In this document: positions 8,727-18,798 of the stretch, piece by piece
Layout of the letters: the number at the start of each line of letters is the position of its first letter
Numbering within the stretch: the stretch's first letter is position 1
DNA from: Blattamonas nauphoetae
Lineage: Eukaryota; Preaxostyla; Oxymonadida
Length of the DNA: 64,000 bases
Assembly (NCBI GenBank): GCA_033064195.1
Contig: JARBJD010000183.1
Span: forward strand, 85,387-149,386
Reading direction: 5' to 3'
Notes under the pieces: generated by a model
The model's input: the letters and a program-made list of their open reading frames with translations, nothing else
What the model was told of the DNA's origin: nothing
Databases searched by the model: none
Translations under genes and position numbers: made by a program

Positions 8727-10164
8727 TCAGAATAGACCGAATTCAGCAATGAACTCTGGTGATAAGTCGTCAATTGAGTCAGCATGGAACTTGGTGTGCT
8801 GAATTGGAACGTAGACAACTTTTGACAGACATGTGAGTCCGTTCAGTAGAGTAGCTACCACGTTACCGTGTTTGTATTCGATGAATTTCCCCACGAATTG
8901 AAACTGTCTACGCTTCTTCTGAAACTTGGCAACAGTCTTGTCCAGATCAAGGTGAATCAATAGAATGTTTCCTGGTTTATATTTCCATAACATCTGTGAT
9001 GTCTGTTGTCTTTGGATGTTCTTTAATTGTTCTTCACAACTGGAGATATACAGTGCTTCAATTTCACGATTGTTTTGTGCCTGCTGTGGAGTGAACTTGT
9101 TCCAGTACGCTCGATGTGGAGTCATGTTATAGTATTCCACCATCTGAGTCATCAAGGAATGATTTGCCATTTGTGTCGCATTGTCTTGGAATCCATCTCT
9201 GATTGTTCTGATCACTCGATCGACAATTCGATTTTGATTTGTGAATGGTGAACTTGTGAAATATGTACTGACGTTCTGATCCTTGAAAAACTCTGATGCT
9301 TCAATACTAGTCCATGCTGCTTCACCATCACCTCGAATGTTGTTAACGTGAACGCCACGATAGTTAATCAGGTCATTGATTGCAGTCTTGACTTTGCTCC
9401 ATGATTTATCCAGAACAGGAATGACCACCAGGTATTTAGTGTTGATGTTAATTGCGAAGAGGTAAATCTGTAGAACTGTTTTCGACGTTGGTGATTGGAT
9501 AAAAACGAGATCAATTTCCCAGGATCCAAACTTGGGAGAGAAGTATGGTCGATCACAATTCTGTGGAACCTTTCTGTCTGATGTCTTCTGTGGATCACCT
9601 GTAATTGCTTTCGACATGAACTGCATTTTTGATCGAAATGGATACACGATTTTTTCCGTTGTTTTTGGAATCATTGGAGGATCAATTCTCATTCTGTCAC
9701 TTCCTTTTTCTCTCTGAATTTTCCTCGGATGTGCTACACTCCATCTGTGATCAAATTCCTCATACCAATCCTGAAATGATCTTCCTCCGAATGGGATTTG
9801 TTTTGTGTGAGTCAGAATGAAGTCAAGATCTTCGTTAGCAATCTTTCTGTTTATCGAGGCTCGAACGAATGTGTCTCTGTTCATTTTATTTGCATCCAGA
9901 ATGTGTGATGTAATAAAGTGTTCCATTTGCTTTTGATTATTCATGATTGAGTTCTCAGCTTTGATCTGTTCATCTTCTGAATCATTTCTCTGTTGATGAT
10001 CAAACAATCCTTTCATATGTTCCAACTTATTGAGCACTTGTTGCGTCGTAGGTTCATTCTGTCTGATCTCCCTCACTGGGTGGTTGAACACGGTTGGTGT
10101 GAAGAAGGGATTTCTCTCTATTGGATCCTGCATCTGTGAAATTGGTATAATGTCATCATCATCT

Positions 10165-10195
<31 letters not shown>

Positions 10196-10700
10196 CTTCG
10201 AACTTCCTCTCCTTCATTGGATATTCATATTCAAACCCCATTGATTTCAAGTTTCTCTTCAGTCCAGGCACTATTGGATATTCAGGTGGTTCTTTAACTA
10301 TTGATCTCTGCACTGGTGTTGGGATTTGTCTTGCTTCTGCAAGGCTTCGAACTCTTGGTGAGAGAGTCACTTCCTGATTGTACTTTCGATGATATTCTCG
10401 ATACTTTTTGTATGCCGTTTCACATCTCCCATCACTGACACGTTTTCCCAAGAATTCAATCAGAAATTGTGAGACTACTTTTGTTCCAACTGAGAGAGTT
10501 AACTTTGGAGAGAGACCTCCATTGAACCAATCCTCAAAATATGTCTCATCGTTTGCTACATACTCTCCATTTGAATCATAGACATCATATACTTGTAAAG
10601 TGTTGGCTCTATTGAACTTAACATTGAATATTTTGATTTGAGAGTGTTGTGTGCAATTCAGCAACCTTTTCACTAATGCATCGATCTGTCTTGTGTTCAT
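8727..10700 (-). CDS. Retrovirus-type integrase (rve, DDE fold) of the Polinton
   Basis: This 657-residue protein would insert the element into host DNA. The catalytic core lies at about residues 395-545: WEIDLVF with the first acidic residue, IRGDGEAAW with the second, and the helix NRIVDRVIRTIRDG carrying the third acidic position. After it, PGNILLIHLD and FQKKRRQFQFVGKF resemble the SH3-like or chromodomain-like tail of these integrases. The N-terminal 390 residues are longer than usual and contain a 15-residue acidic run at about 169-183, encoded by a GAT microsatellite at about 10150-10200, plus conserved-looking helices. It has an A-rich start core at 10707-10715. Confidence 0.85.
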
Positions 10701-10723
10701 TTATTCAAAAATAAAGTTTGTGT

Positions 10724-13700
10724 TTATTCAATTATATAATCAGTAGCTTTCAGTCCATGAATGAACGGAGGACACGATTCATTTTCAAGTACGATTGCTT
10801 TCAGATGAATTCCACTGAGACTGAGTTTCTGTTGTTGTATTTTCGCAATCTCAAATCCATTACTGTCCTCTTCGCTCACGATTCTTCTTGTCTGGAACGC
10901 ATCATTCTGATGCTTGAACCGTTTTACGGTGAAGTTCAAGGTGGTAGTCACAGTCTTCTCTCCGTTTAGACACTTCACATAATCGTCACTCGTGATGTTT
11001 GTTTTCTTCAATGACACTCCTTTGATTTTGCATTTCTCATCGAGCGAGTAACACTTGGGTGCAAGACAGATCATCTGCTCTCCTTCCTTTTCAATAGCTA
11101 GTCCCAACAGCTTCTTCTCATCGTCGACACCCTTTTCAGGATTGGGAAACCATTCGTATTTGTGGGCATCATAGAATTCTTTGTCAGCAATCACGTGTTC
11201 AAATTGTTGATGAATTCCAGCATTTGGATCACCGGCAATTGCCCAGTATGCAGAGTCAGTGTCTCCCTCACAGAAGTGAATCTTGTTCATGTCAAGACAT
11301 TTGTACATGAAATTGTAGACGAAATTCAGATACCAGAACTTGGCATTGTCGAGTGTGAATACTGCTTCTTGCAGACATGTTTTACACGATGCTTTCTCTC
11401 TGTCTTCAATCACGATGTAGTTGTCCTCATTGATCTCTCTTGTCGCTACAAATCCTTTCACCATCTGTTTCAAATATGTTCTCTTCTCATTGCAGATTGT
11501 GATTGAGTTGTACTTCTCAGTGTTCATTCCATCGTATCCGTAACTTCCATTGAGGTTTGTCTTACAGAATTGTTCCTTTCCCTTGTTTCCAACCTTCATT
11601 GCTTCTATTCTATCATTCATGAATGAAGTCACAAATGGTTCGAATCCAGCATGTCTCGAGAATACCATCACAGTCTTAATGTCGTCGACGATGAAGTGAC
11701 AGTAGTCGATGAGGAACCACAGATAGTATGTCGAAAAGAACATATACTGATCGTGTGTGCTCAAGAGTTGAGTCAATTTCTGTTGTTTGTCATCAGTCTT
11801 CAATCCATGTTTCTTCATCAACGAATATGTCTTCTCTCCAATGTTTTCTTCTGTTGTATTGACCACAATGTTCCTGAAGATTGGTGGGAAGTTAATGAAC
11901 TCATTGATGTGCTTCTCGTCGATGTGTCCTTTCAGTTCTGCAACAAATAGTGTCTTCTGATTCTTGTCTTCGATAATCTTTCGACATTCTTTATCTCCTG
12001 TTGCGGTGAATAAGCATCGTCCTGGCATGAACATTCTGTGTTTGGTGTATGGATTGTTCTTGTTCTTGATTGATGAGAAAGCACTTGGAAAAAGTGAATT
12101 AAAGTCAACACCACAGACGTGAGTCATTTTGTGTTCAGTATCTTTGGAGACAACTTTTCCATCTTCATATGTGAAGTGGTTGATTGGCGTCACGTCTTTG
12201 ATGTTCTGTCGATGTTGAACATTCGATAGTCCACCAGTCACTGCTGCTCTCAACTTGTGATATGTTTGCTCATGGGTCAGAGTCATTGGTAGTGATTTCC
12301 AGATACAGTACTTCTTGAGTTGGATTCTCAATCGAGTGAGATGTTCATCTTTGTCTGACTTGTAGGTGTTGCAGTAATCACAGCAGATCTTCACGTTCTC
12401 TTTTGAATGACCTTTTGCATTGTCGATTCTATCCAATGTTGGTCGTACAGCTTGTGAGAAGTGACTCTTGCAGATGTAGCACACTCTCTTGCACTGTTGA
12501 ACAAACCAATCGTAATCTGCTTCAGTGACATTTTTATCAGTGCTGCGATGTGCTTTCTGGTCTTGATAAATGTACGATGCAACCTTGTATTTCCAATATT
12601 GTTTTGTGATTTTGATGGGACCAGATTCGTCACATTCGTTGTAGTCAGCATCAATATCAAAGTCCTTGTAGGCACACGCATACTTGATTGCTGAAGCATT
12701 GGCTGACAGTGAGAGATTGTGCAACATGTCCACTTTGTATTGGAAGTTCAAGTCAATGAGATTATCCAATGGAGCAATCATGCATTCGACGTCTCTGATG
12801 TTGTAGAACTTGAGGTAATCCCATCTGTTCTTGAATCCTTGCTTGTTCCAATCATCAAGGTACAATTGGTAATCACTGTCGGACATTTCACTGTTGTTCA
12901 GACTTGAGTAGAATTCATATTTGGAGAATGGTTCTTGTTTACTCAGCACTGAATCGTAGTCTGATGAATCAAATGATTCGTAAGCAAAGAATGATTTCTG
13001 GAGTGTAGTGTTTCCTCCAAAAGCTTTGACTGCAGTATCCAAAGTCATTGGTCCTGTGTATGACATCATGTCAATGAACCGAAGTACTTGCTGTGATTTC
13101 TCATGTCTGATCAATACTTGTTTGTACCTCGTTGTTGATCCAAGAAAGCTCACCACTTTCCAATCCTTGTCAACGAGATCTCGAAAGATGAGATTGATGT
13201 CAAATCTGGAACTGTTGAATCCAATCACACTGACTTCATTTTGTGAGGGTATTTCCGGGTCTTCGTAGAGGTTGTTCTCTCGAACTGTCTCAGCATATTT
13301 GAAGAGTTGTCTGATCCATTGCTTCACAAAGTCCTTTCCATCTCGAAGATCAAAGTAGATTGACTTCACCCCTGATTTTGTTTTGATTGCTGATGCGACG
13401 GAGAGAGGCTTCAAGTGTGAGATCAACTGTGTGTTGTCATCAGTGAAGAGATTGTCAAGAATGAGATCTTCCATCGTTTCGAAATCGTACGTGATGTAGT
13501 ACTGCGTTGGTTTGAACTCGTCTTGTCTTTTGTGTGCCATCAGAAATTCAAACGTTCTGTTGTTGAGGATATGTGGAACGTATGGTCTTGGAGTTTTGTC
13601 CAGGGAGATCTTCTTCACATGTTTTCCATCAAGTTCTTTGCACTCTTTGAGATGCTTCTCGTAGTATGTCTTGAAGTGAGAATCCTTGACTTGGAATCCT

Positions 13701-15115
13701 CTTGACTGACAATACGGACAGAGTTTGTATCCAGTGATTTTCTCAGGATCAACAATGAACATCACATGAACGAGAGTTGCTGTCAGTGGAATCATCAGAA
13801 GTGGGAGAACTCTTGCATCATCATTTTCGTTTACATACGATTGACTTAGGAAATATCGCTTCTTGTCTTCATCGAACTCATAAATGTGAACAGTGATGTT
13901 GAATACATGCATCGCTTTCTCAATGTCACATGCAATATCAAATCCAGGATATTTTCGCAAATGTTCAGTTAATTGATGTGGTCGAAGGTGTGTGAGATTC
14001 TCAAATACTGCAAACAATCGTTTTGCTTCAACGTTTCTCATGTTGATTGATATCTTCTTCCCTGGAACTTCAGGAAGTGTGAGGAATGATAGTGCTTTAA
14101 AGAAGCAAATGTTGAACTCAGAATCGATGTACCGAACATTCCTCGTTTTGATGTGTTCAGTGAGAATCGCATTTGCTTTTCCTGCAACTGGGAATCGATA
14201 GACTGCAACCAGAATGGAGTTGAATGCTATGTACATTGTCTTCGTATCCATCAGTGTTCTCTCTTGAGATTCTTTGATCAGATTGATTGCATATTTTGAA
14301 TACTCATTAGTATCTCCAGTACTTCGGATCACTGTCGGAAAACTCTTTGATGTGTTCTCCAATTCTGGTCTGAAATCCTTGTATGTTGTCTCATCTTTAT
14401 CTTTCCTCTCAATAATCTTTCCGAAGTCAATGCTAATCTTGAATGGATGATCCTTCTCTTTGTCGAATACTGCTTTGATGAAGGTTGTGATTTCTTCAAC
14501 GTTCTTCAGATGATAGTGGAAGTACAACTGATATGGTTTTCCATTATCTTCAACCTTCTCGACTTCATTCTTTTTGAACTTCCTTCGTGCATCCATGAGA
14601 CAAGAATTGAATGCTACTTTGTCACGCGGTTCAGCAAGTAATATGCATTCTTCAAATCCATCAAAGGTCTGCACTTCTCTCTTTTCCATTTGTTCATTTT
14701 TCTTTTGAATGATCAACAGATTCTTCATCCAATGATCCATCAGCTTCTCTTCGATTGATTTCAGTTTCCACGTCATTCTGAACACTTGCTTTTTCAGTTC
14801 ATCTTTGTTCACTCTTGGATTTGCTTTCATGTTTTCAACAATCATTCGGTGAGCGAGTCGATCTTCTGACGCCATCTGCTGTCGAAGTTTCACTTGTTCA
14901 ATAAAATCTGGAAAGAGATTGAGATCGAGATTCTTTGTTGGATGTGGAAACTCGAGATCTGTGTGTTGAAGCATATTCAGAAGAAATGAACGATGATGTT
15001 GATAATTTTTGCTGTCTGGAATATACGTTCGACCATCACTAAATTGAAATTGTGCATTCGGAAAGAGATCTCGAATTTCTTGAATTCTTTCCTTGACTGG
15101 TTGTAGCAGTGCCAT
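10724..15115 (-). CDS. Protein-primed family B DNA polymerase with OTU-like region and nested HNH domain
   Basis: A 1463-residue replicative polymerase. Exonuclease motifs: YDFETME (about 545-550), GFNSSRFD (632-639), and YNIRDVECM (771-779). Polymerase motifs: DFNSLFPS (1004-1011, motif A), KTNLNGSYGY (1185-1194, motif B), and GDTDSAYW (1285-1292, motif C). The N-terminal part has an OTU-like region (FNICFFKAL at about 334-342, HVMF near 450) followed by a CPYC/H/H/C zinc-ribbon-like cluster (466-491), as seen in many Maverick polymerases. Between the exonuclease and motif A, residues about 875-935 carry CYIC, LDRIDNAKGH, NVKICCDYCN: a textbook HNH endonuclease zinc fold. Protein priming is inferred from the family. 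The frame is open end to end. Confidence 0.92.
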   Translation of the reverse strand: MALLQPVKERIQEIRDLFPNAQFQFSDGRTYIPDSKNYQHHRSFLLNMLQHTDLEFPHPTKNLDLNLFPDFIEQVKLRQQMASEDRLAHRMIVENMKANPRVNKDELKKQVFRMTWKLKSIEEKLMDHWMKNLLIIQKKNEQMEKREVQTFDGFEECILLAEPRDKVAFNSCLMDARRKFKKNEVEKVEDNGKPYQLYFHYHLKNVEEITTFIKAVFDKEKDHPFKISIDFGKIIERKDKDETTYKDFRPELENTSKSFPTVIRSTGDTNEYSKYAINLIKESQERTLMDTKTMYIAFNSILVAVYRFPVAGKANAILTEHIKTRNVRYIDSEFNICFFKALSFLTLPEVPGKKISINMRNVEAKRLFAVFENLTHLRPHQLTEHLRKYPGFDIACDIEKAMHVFNITVHIYEFDEDKKRYFLSQSYVNENDDARVLPLLMIPLTATLVHVMFIVDPEKITGYKLCPYCQSRGFQVKDSHFKTYYEKHLKECKELDGKHVKKISLDKTPRPYVPHILNNRTFEFLMAHKRQDEFKPTQYYITYDFETMEDLILDNLFTDDNTQLISHLKPLSVASAIKTKSGVKSIYFDLRDGKDFVKQWIRQLFKYAETVRENNLYEDPEIPSQNEVSVIGFNSSRFDINLIFRDLVDKDWKVVSFLGSTTRYKQVLIRHEKSQQVLRFIDMMSYTGPMTLDTAVKAFGGNTTLQKSFFAYESFDSSDYDSVLSKQEPFSKYEFYSSLNNSEMSDSDYQLYLDDWNKQGFKNRWDYLKFYNIRDVECMIAPLDNLIDLNFQYKVDMLHNLSLSANASAIKYACAYKDFDIDADYNECDESGPIKITKQYWKYKVASYIYQDQKAHRSTDKNVTEADYDWFVQQCKRVCYICKSHFSQAVRPTLDRIDNAKGHSKENVKICCDYCNTYKSDKDEHLTRLRIQLKKYCIWKSLPMTLTHEQTYHKLRAAVTGGLSNVQHRQNIKDVTPINHFTYEDGKVVSKDTEHKMTHVCGVDFNSLFPSAFSSIKNKNNPYTKHRMFMPGRCLFTATGDKECRKIIEDKNQKTLFVAELKGHIDEKHINEFINFPPIFRNIVVNTTEENIGEKTYSLMKKHGLKTDDKQQKLTQLLSTHDQYMFFSTYYLWFLIDYCHFIVDDIKTVMVFSRHAGFEPFVTSFMNDRIEAMKVGNKGKEQFCKTNLNGSYGYDGMNTEKYNSITICNEKRTYLKQMVKGFVATREINEDNYIVIEDREKASCKTCLQEAVFTLDNAKFWYLNFVYNFMYKCLDMNKIHFCEGDTDSAYWAIAGDPNAGIHQQFEHVIADKEFYDAHKYEWFPNPEKGVDDEKKLLGLAIEKEGEQMICLAPKCYSLDEKCKIKGVSLKKTNITSDDYVKCLNGEKTVTTTLNFTVKRFKHQNDAFQTRRIVSEEDSNGFEIAKIQQQKLSLSGIHLKAIVLENESCPPFIHGLKATDYIIE

Positions 15116-15158
15116 TTACTACAAATGAAAAAATCCGAAAATAAAAAAAGTTGAGCGT

Positions 15159-15548
15159 TTATTTCTGTTTTCTCTGATGGGGTTTTTTCGGTGCCTTTAA
15201 CCAGGAATCAAGTCTACTTCTAAACACTTCACTTCCACCAATCTCTCGATATGTGAATGGAACCAGAACTTTGGTGTACTCACCTACGAGCTCACAATCG
15301 TATTTCTTCAGTTCATTTTCGACGAATGATTGAGTGTAGTGTCGACGTTTTGCTAAGTGAGGTCTGTTTCCTTGATTCCACAACTTCGGTTTTATTCTCC
15401 ATTCAACCCCCTCATGAACATACGTCACTGGCACATTATTTCTGACATACTCAGAGACCAGCGTACAGTTCTCTTCTCTCATTGATTCCATCAAAGCTTG
15501 TTCTGAACATACTCGACGTCTTTCCTTGTATATCGCAGTTGGATTCAT
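15159..15548 (-). CDS. Two-repeat DNA-binding-like protein, short paralogue
   Basis: The 129-residue product consists of two copies of a unit of about 50 residues with the pattern ENCxLVSEY, P-V-T-Y, EW-P-W-G-RPH. The second copy begins KYDCELVGEYTK and ends before the Lys-rich tail. The unit resembles small zinc-ribbon-like repeats attached to phage and homing endonucleases, but without the paired cysteines. It is very similar to the last two repeats of the 17246-17839 gene. Short basic repeat proteins of this kind probably bind DNA; exact role unknown. It lies just upstream of the polymerase gene in the same orientation. Confidence 0.6.
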   Translation of the reverse strand: MNPTAIYKERRRVCSEQALMESMREENCTLVSEYVRNNVPVTYVHEGVEWRIKPKLWNQGNRPHLAKRRHYTQSFVENELKKYDCELVGEYTKVLVPFTYREIGGSEVFRSRLDSWLKAPKKPHQRKQK

Positions 15549-17245
15549 TTAATACAAATTAAGAAATTCAAAAATAAATTTTCTTTCGTTGTTTTCTCAG
15601 TTTTGGATTTTTGACCAGAAACGAGGATCAATGGGTTCGATCACTCAATTCTCAAGAGTGCTTGTTTCGTTCTGATTTGTCGCGTTTCTGATTCTTCTGG
15701 TGCTCAGGATCATCGTGGTATGCTTCGTTTTTTGAAGATTTCGGACTTTTGCAGAGTTATTGAGCGATTCACAACCGGGTGCAGATCTTTGCACATTTAT
15801 GTATTCTTCATCATTTCACTCTCACTTTCATCTTATTTCAGCTCTGTTCTAACTATTTTTGGTTGAATTGTTACTTGTTTCTCATTCGTTACCATCTCAT
15901 TTTTGGTCTCACTTCCGTCTTCGTTTTCTCGTTGTTAATCGTTTTTAACCACTTCATTTATTCTCAGTTCGCTCAAACTTTTTCTCAACTGTTTCACACT
16001 AATTTTGGTTAAGTGAAGATTCCGGACTTTTACCGAGATCTCACTTTCAACGGCTCACTTCAGTTCTCGGAATTTTTCCGTAATCTTCATCATATCACGT
16101 ACATTTTTGAATCATTTTCGTTGTTTTTAAGAGAGAAAACCGGAACACAAGCGACATTTTCACTATTGGTGCCACATTTCACACCGTTTTCACGATCGTC
16201 AATTTCCCTCTCAGTTTCATACTTGCCCGTTTCATTCATGCTTGTTTCGCTTTCATTTACTCTGTTTTTGTGAAAAGTTGATGAAAAGTTGACTAAAATG
16301 ATGTGCTAGTGAAGTGAGAACGGCCCACAAAATGGAAGTGAATTGAGCAAAATGAAGAGGAATGATGAACAGATCATATGTGAAATGGGGAGAGAAAGTG
16401 ATGAAATGAAAGGGACTACAGTCGGTTTTGGAAGTGACAAAAACGGTCAAAAGTTGAGAAGTGAAAACATGAAAAGTGACTTTATGAGAGAACTATCCGA
16501 CAAAATCTCCTCAAAATTCGAGCACACCTCACTCATACCGTGAGAAAGAAGGATTTGTAACGAAATTCAGATCAAAAAATCCATAGTGTCAAAATGTTGG
16601 TGCAAATGTGTCGTCACAAGTGTGATCGAAAAACCGACCCTCCAGAGCGAACTATAGGTGATGTACAACCAGAATTCTCAAAAAAGCGTCGCTTGAGTGC
16701 AATTGTGAAGTGGTTTGAAGGAAAATCGGTTAAAATGAAAATTGACAAAAAATTGTGAAAACGATCGTGTGTCGAGGATCGTCAAAACCGAATGACGCGA
16801 ATACCTGTCCACTATCGATTTGACGTGTTTTGAGACCATCAGAGGGCGAAAAGTGACGTGTAGGAGAAGAGCGAGACGTCACTTTCTCCTCCTTAAAAAT
16901 TTTGTCATTTTCAAAATATGTTGTGGGGTCGGATCAAACTTTTTTCAAAGTGCTTTTTCCTAAAATTTCACCTATCAACATCAATTTCGTAATTTTAGAA
17001 CGTGTTTGAACGCAATTTGAGACATAAAGCGGTTCATAGTGGCGAAATCCGAACATCGACTTTTCGTCACTTTTTGGACCTAAGTTCGGTACACAGTTCG
17101 ACGAATTCCCAACCGATTTTGATCAGGATTGTCTTGATCGATGACCTACAGTGTCCCCGAGATTTTAGAATTTTTGCAGAATTTTTCGAAATGGTTCTCA
17201 CATTGGTTTCGACTGATTTGTGGTCAAAATAGATTTTCAGTATTT
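15549..17245. other. Long non-coding gap within the element
   Basis: About 1.7 kb without a supported gene. The frames at 15779-16273 are low-complexity Phe/Ser/Leu and lack the element's start box. Two copies of a roughly 23-bp diverged motif (gaagattccggactttt-like) occur near 15735 and 16016. The stretch is rich in short A/T runs and gtgaaaa motifs. It could be a replication-related or terminal-adjacent region, a decayed gene, or sequence left by another insertion; I see no decisive signal. Confidence 0.4.
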
Positions 17246-17839
17246 TCATGACCTTTCGTGGTACTTTCTCAAGTGAGGACGGTCTCCAAAATACAACCAA
17301 TTGTCCAAGCGAACGTAATACTCATTCTTTGTTCGTAAATCGCGATATTTGAATGGCTCAAATACCTTTGTGTATGTTCCAATGAGTTCACAATTCTCTT
17401 TTTTCAATTCATTTTCAACAAACGATTGTGTGTATCGTTTTCGTTTGTTCTGATGAGTTCTGAATCCTTTCATCCATTTTGATGGGATCACTATCCATTC
17501 AATTCCTTCGTGTCGATATGTTACTGGAGTACTTGAATGAGTGTATTCAGAAATGAGTTCACAATTCTCATTTTTCATTGATTCAATAAGCTTCTCTTTT
17601 GTACAACGATTTGCTGGTCGAAGATATTTCTGGCGATTCAGATGTGGTCTGTATCCTTTGACGAAACTATTGACGTACACTTGATAAGTTTCATCTGGTT
17701 TCTCTTCGAGATAGTATTCGAAAGTGCTTCCAGTGAGATATGTTGTTCCTTGTCGATTGAGAGTCGGAGGTGATTTCATGATCAAATTATCTTTCTCGAG
17801 AATTTCCAGTAGTTGTGTTGGTGTCAAGACGCTGCTCAT
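17246..17839 (-). CDS. Three-repeat DNA-binding-like protein, long paralogue
   Basis: I start at ATG 17839 (MSSVLTPTQLL), since the codon at 17848 is a TTG and the T-rich box with TATAAA lies immediately before 17839. The roughly 197-residue product has a helical N-terminus, then three repeats of the unit seen in the 129-residue gene: one ending VYVNSFVKGYRPHLNRQKY, one around NENCELISEYTHSSTPVTY, and one around KENCELIGTYTKVFEPFKY. The YTQSFVENELKK linker is identical in both paralogues, so they share recent ancestry. It is the last element gene before the host boundary. Confidence 0.65.
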   Translation of the reverse strand: MSSVLTPTQLLEILEKDNLIMKSPPTLNRQGTTYLTGSTFEYYLEEKPDETYQVYVNSFVKGYRPHLNRQKYLRPANRCTKEKLIESMKNENCELISEYTHSSTPVTYRHEGIEWIVIPSKWMKGFRTHQNKRKRYTQSFVENELKKENCELIGTYTKVFEPFKYRDLRTKNEYYVRLDNWLYFGDRPHLRKYHERS

Positions 17840-18093
17840 TTTATACAAATTAAAAAATTGAATAAAAAAAGAAATCGATGTTGTTTTCTAAAAGTACTCA
17901 AAATTTGCTTCAAAAAAGACACTTTTCAAGAGGTCCGTTTTTCGCCTTTATTTTTGAATTTACGGCCAAATATTGACTACTCTGAAATGTCAATATTTTC
18001 AGTTGTAAGTGAGATGGAAATTAGAATGAGTCATATTAAAAAAAATCAATTGGCTCTGAGATTCAAAACGATTTCTCGTTCCAATTCTCCTAG

Positions 18094-18798
18094 GAGTATC
18101 ACCTATGCCAGTTTGGTTCCCATTTCGCTTATACCACTACTCTGGAACTCGTCCGGGCCGATTTAATCTCCCACATTGTCGCATCACTCCATCCACAGTT
18201 GCTCTCTTTTGAGGATGGCAATGATATCCACACGAATCTCATCTTCGTCATCGACTTTTCGCTCAGAACTTCGGAAGTTTATCTTCTTTCCGACTTGTTC
18301 ACAATTGATAACCAGACAGAAAGTCAAGCCGTTCATGACACAATCCTTCAACAGGTTCTCCTCCCATCAGAATCATACATTCGCCATCTTTGCGTCAACT
18401 CGCCATCGATGATCGATGCCGGCCTATCGTTCCCACTGATTCGCATATTGGCTCGAATCATCAAAATCTGTCCATACAACCCACAAACAATGAATTTGCT
18501 TTTATCACTGCCTGTTTTACCAGCGACAACAAGCGCACTGACGTTCTGTGACGATGACCAATCTCGTCGGATATTTCTTGGCCTAATTGAAACAAACCAA
18601 CGGGAATGGAACAGAAATGGCAGAGATGTTCGTGAATCCGCACATACCGTTCTTCGATGCATGAGAATGGAGGGTTTCGAAGACTGGTGCGAGCAAATGC
18701 TGGAAAGAGAAGGAGATGCAGCATGGAGGGGAAGGATGCTACATCACATGACAAATAAGAGCCCATCGCTTGGAATTAATCTCCCGAAGCGAGACTAA
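18094..18798 (+). pseudogene. 5'-truncated ARM/HEAT-like family gene at the Polinton edge
   Basis: The frame is open from 18094, but similarity to the family starts only at about 18130 with TLELVRADLISHIVASLHPQ, which aligns with NADLVPQLILSLQP of the 19252 gene, i.e. the middle of the protein. It continues without break through AVHDTILQQVLLPSESYIRHL and a C-terminal LRCMRMEGFEDWCEQML. The N-terminal 150 or so family residues and the start codon are absent. The missing part lies exactly where the Polinton ends, so I infer the element inserted in this gene and the 5' part lies beyond the left window edge. Confidence 0.7.

Larger units (their letters stand above)
1..18090. mobile_element. Polinton/Maverick-type virus-like element, left end outside the window
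   Basis: The block holds the Polinton hallmark set: protein-primed DNA polymerase B, retrovirus-type integrase, A32-like packaging ATPase and capsid-type proteins, with several small virion-like genes. All genes run on the minus strand except the packaging ATPase and the partial gene at the left edge. A short T-rich box precedes almost every start codon and is absent from host genes to the right, which marks the element as one unit. The right boundary is placed between the last element gene (start 17839) and host ARM-family coding sequence that resumes by about 18130; I could not fix the terminal inverted repeat or target duplication because the other end is outside the window. The visible large genes are open, so it looks whole over this part and fairly recent. 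A maturation protease was not seen. Confidence 0.85.

Noticed and set aside
10030-10377. Poly-Ser plus-strand frame
   Set aside because: It is the antisense reading of the integrase's GAT-encoded acidic run.
15779-16273. Two Phe/Leu/Ser-rich plus-strand frames
   Set aside because: Composition is that of A/T-rich non-coding DNA, and no start box or domain is present.
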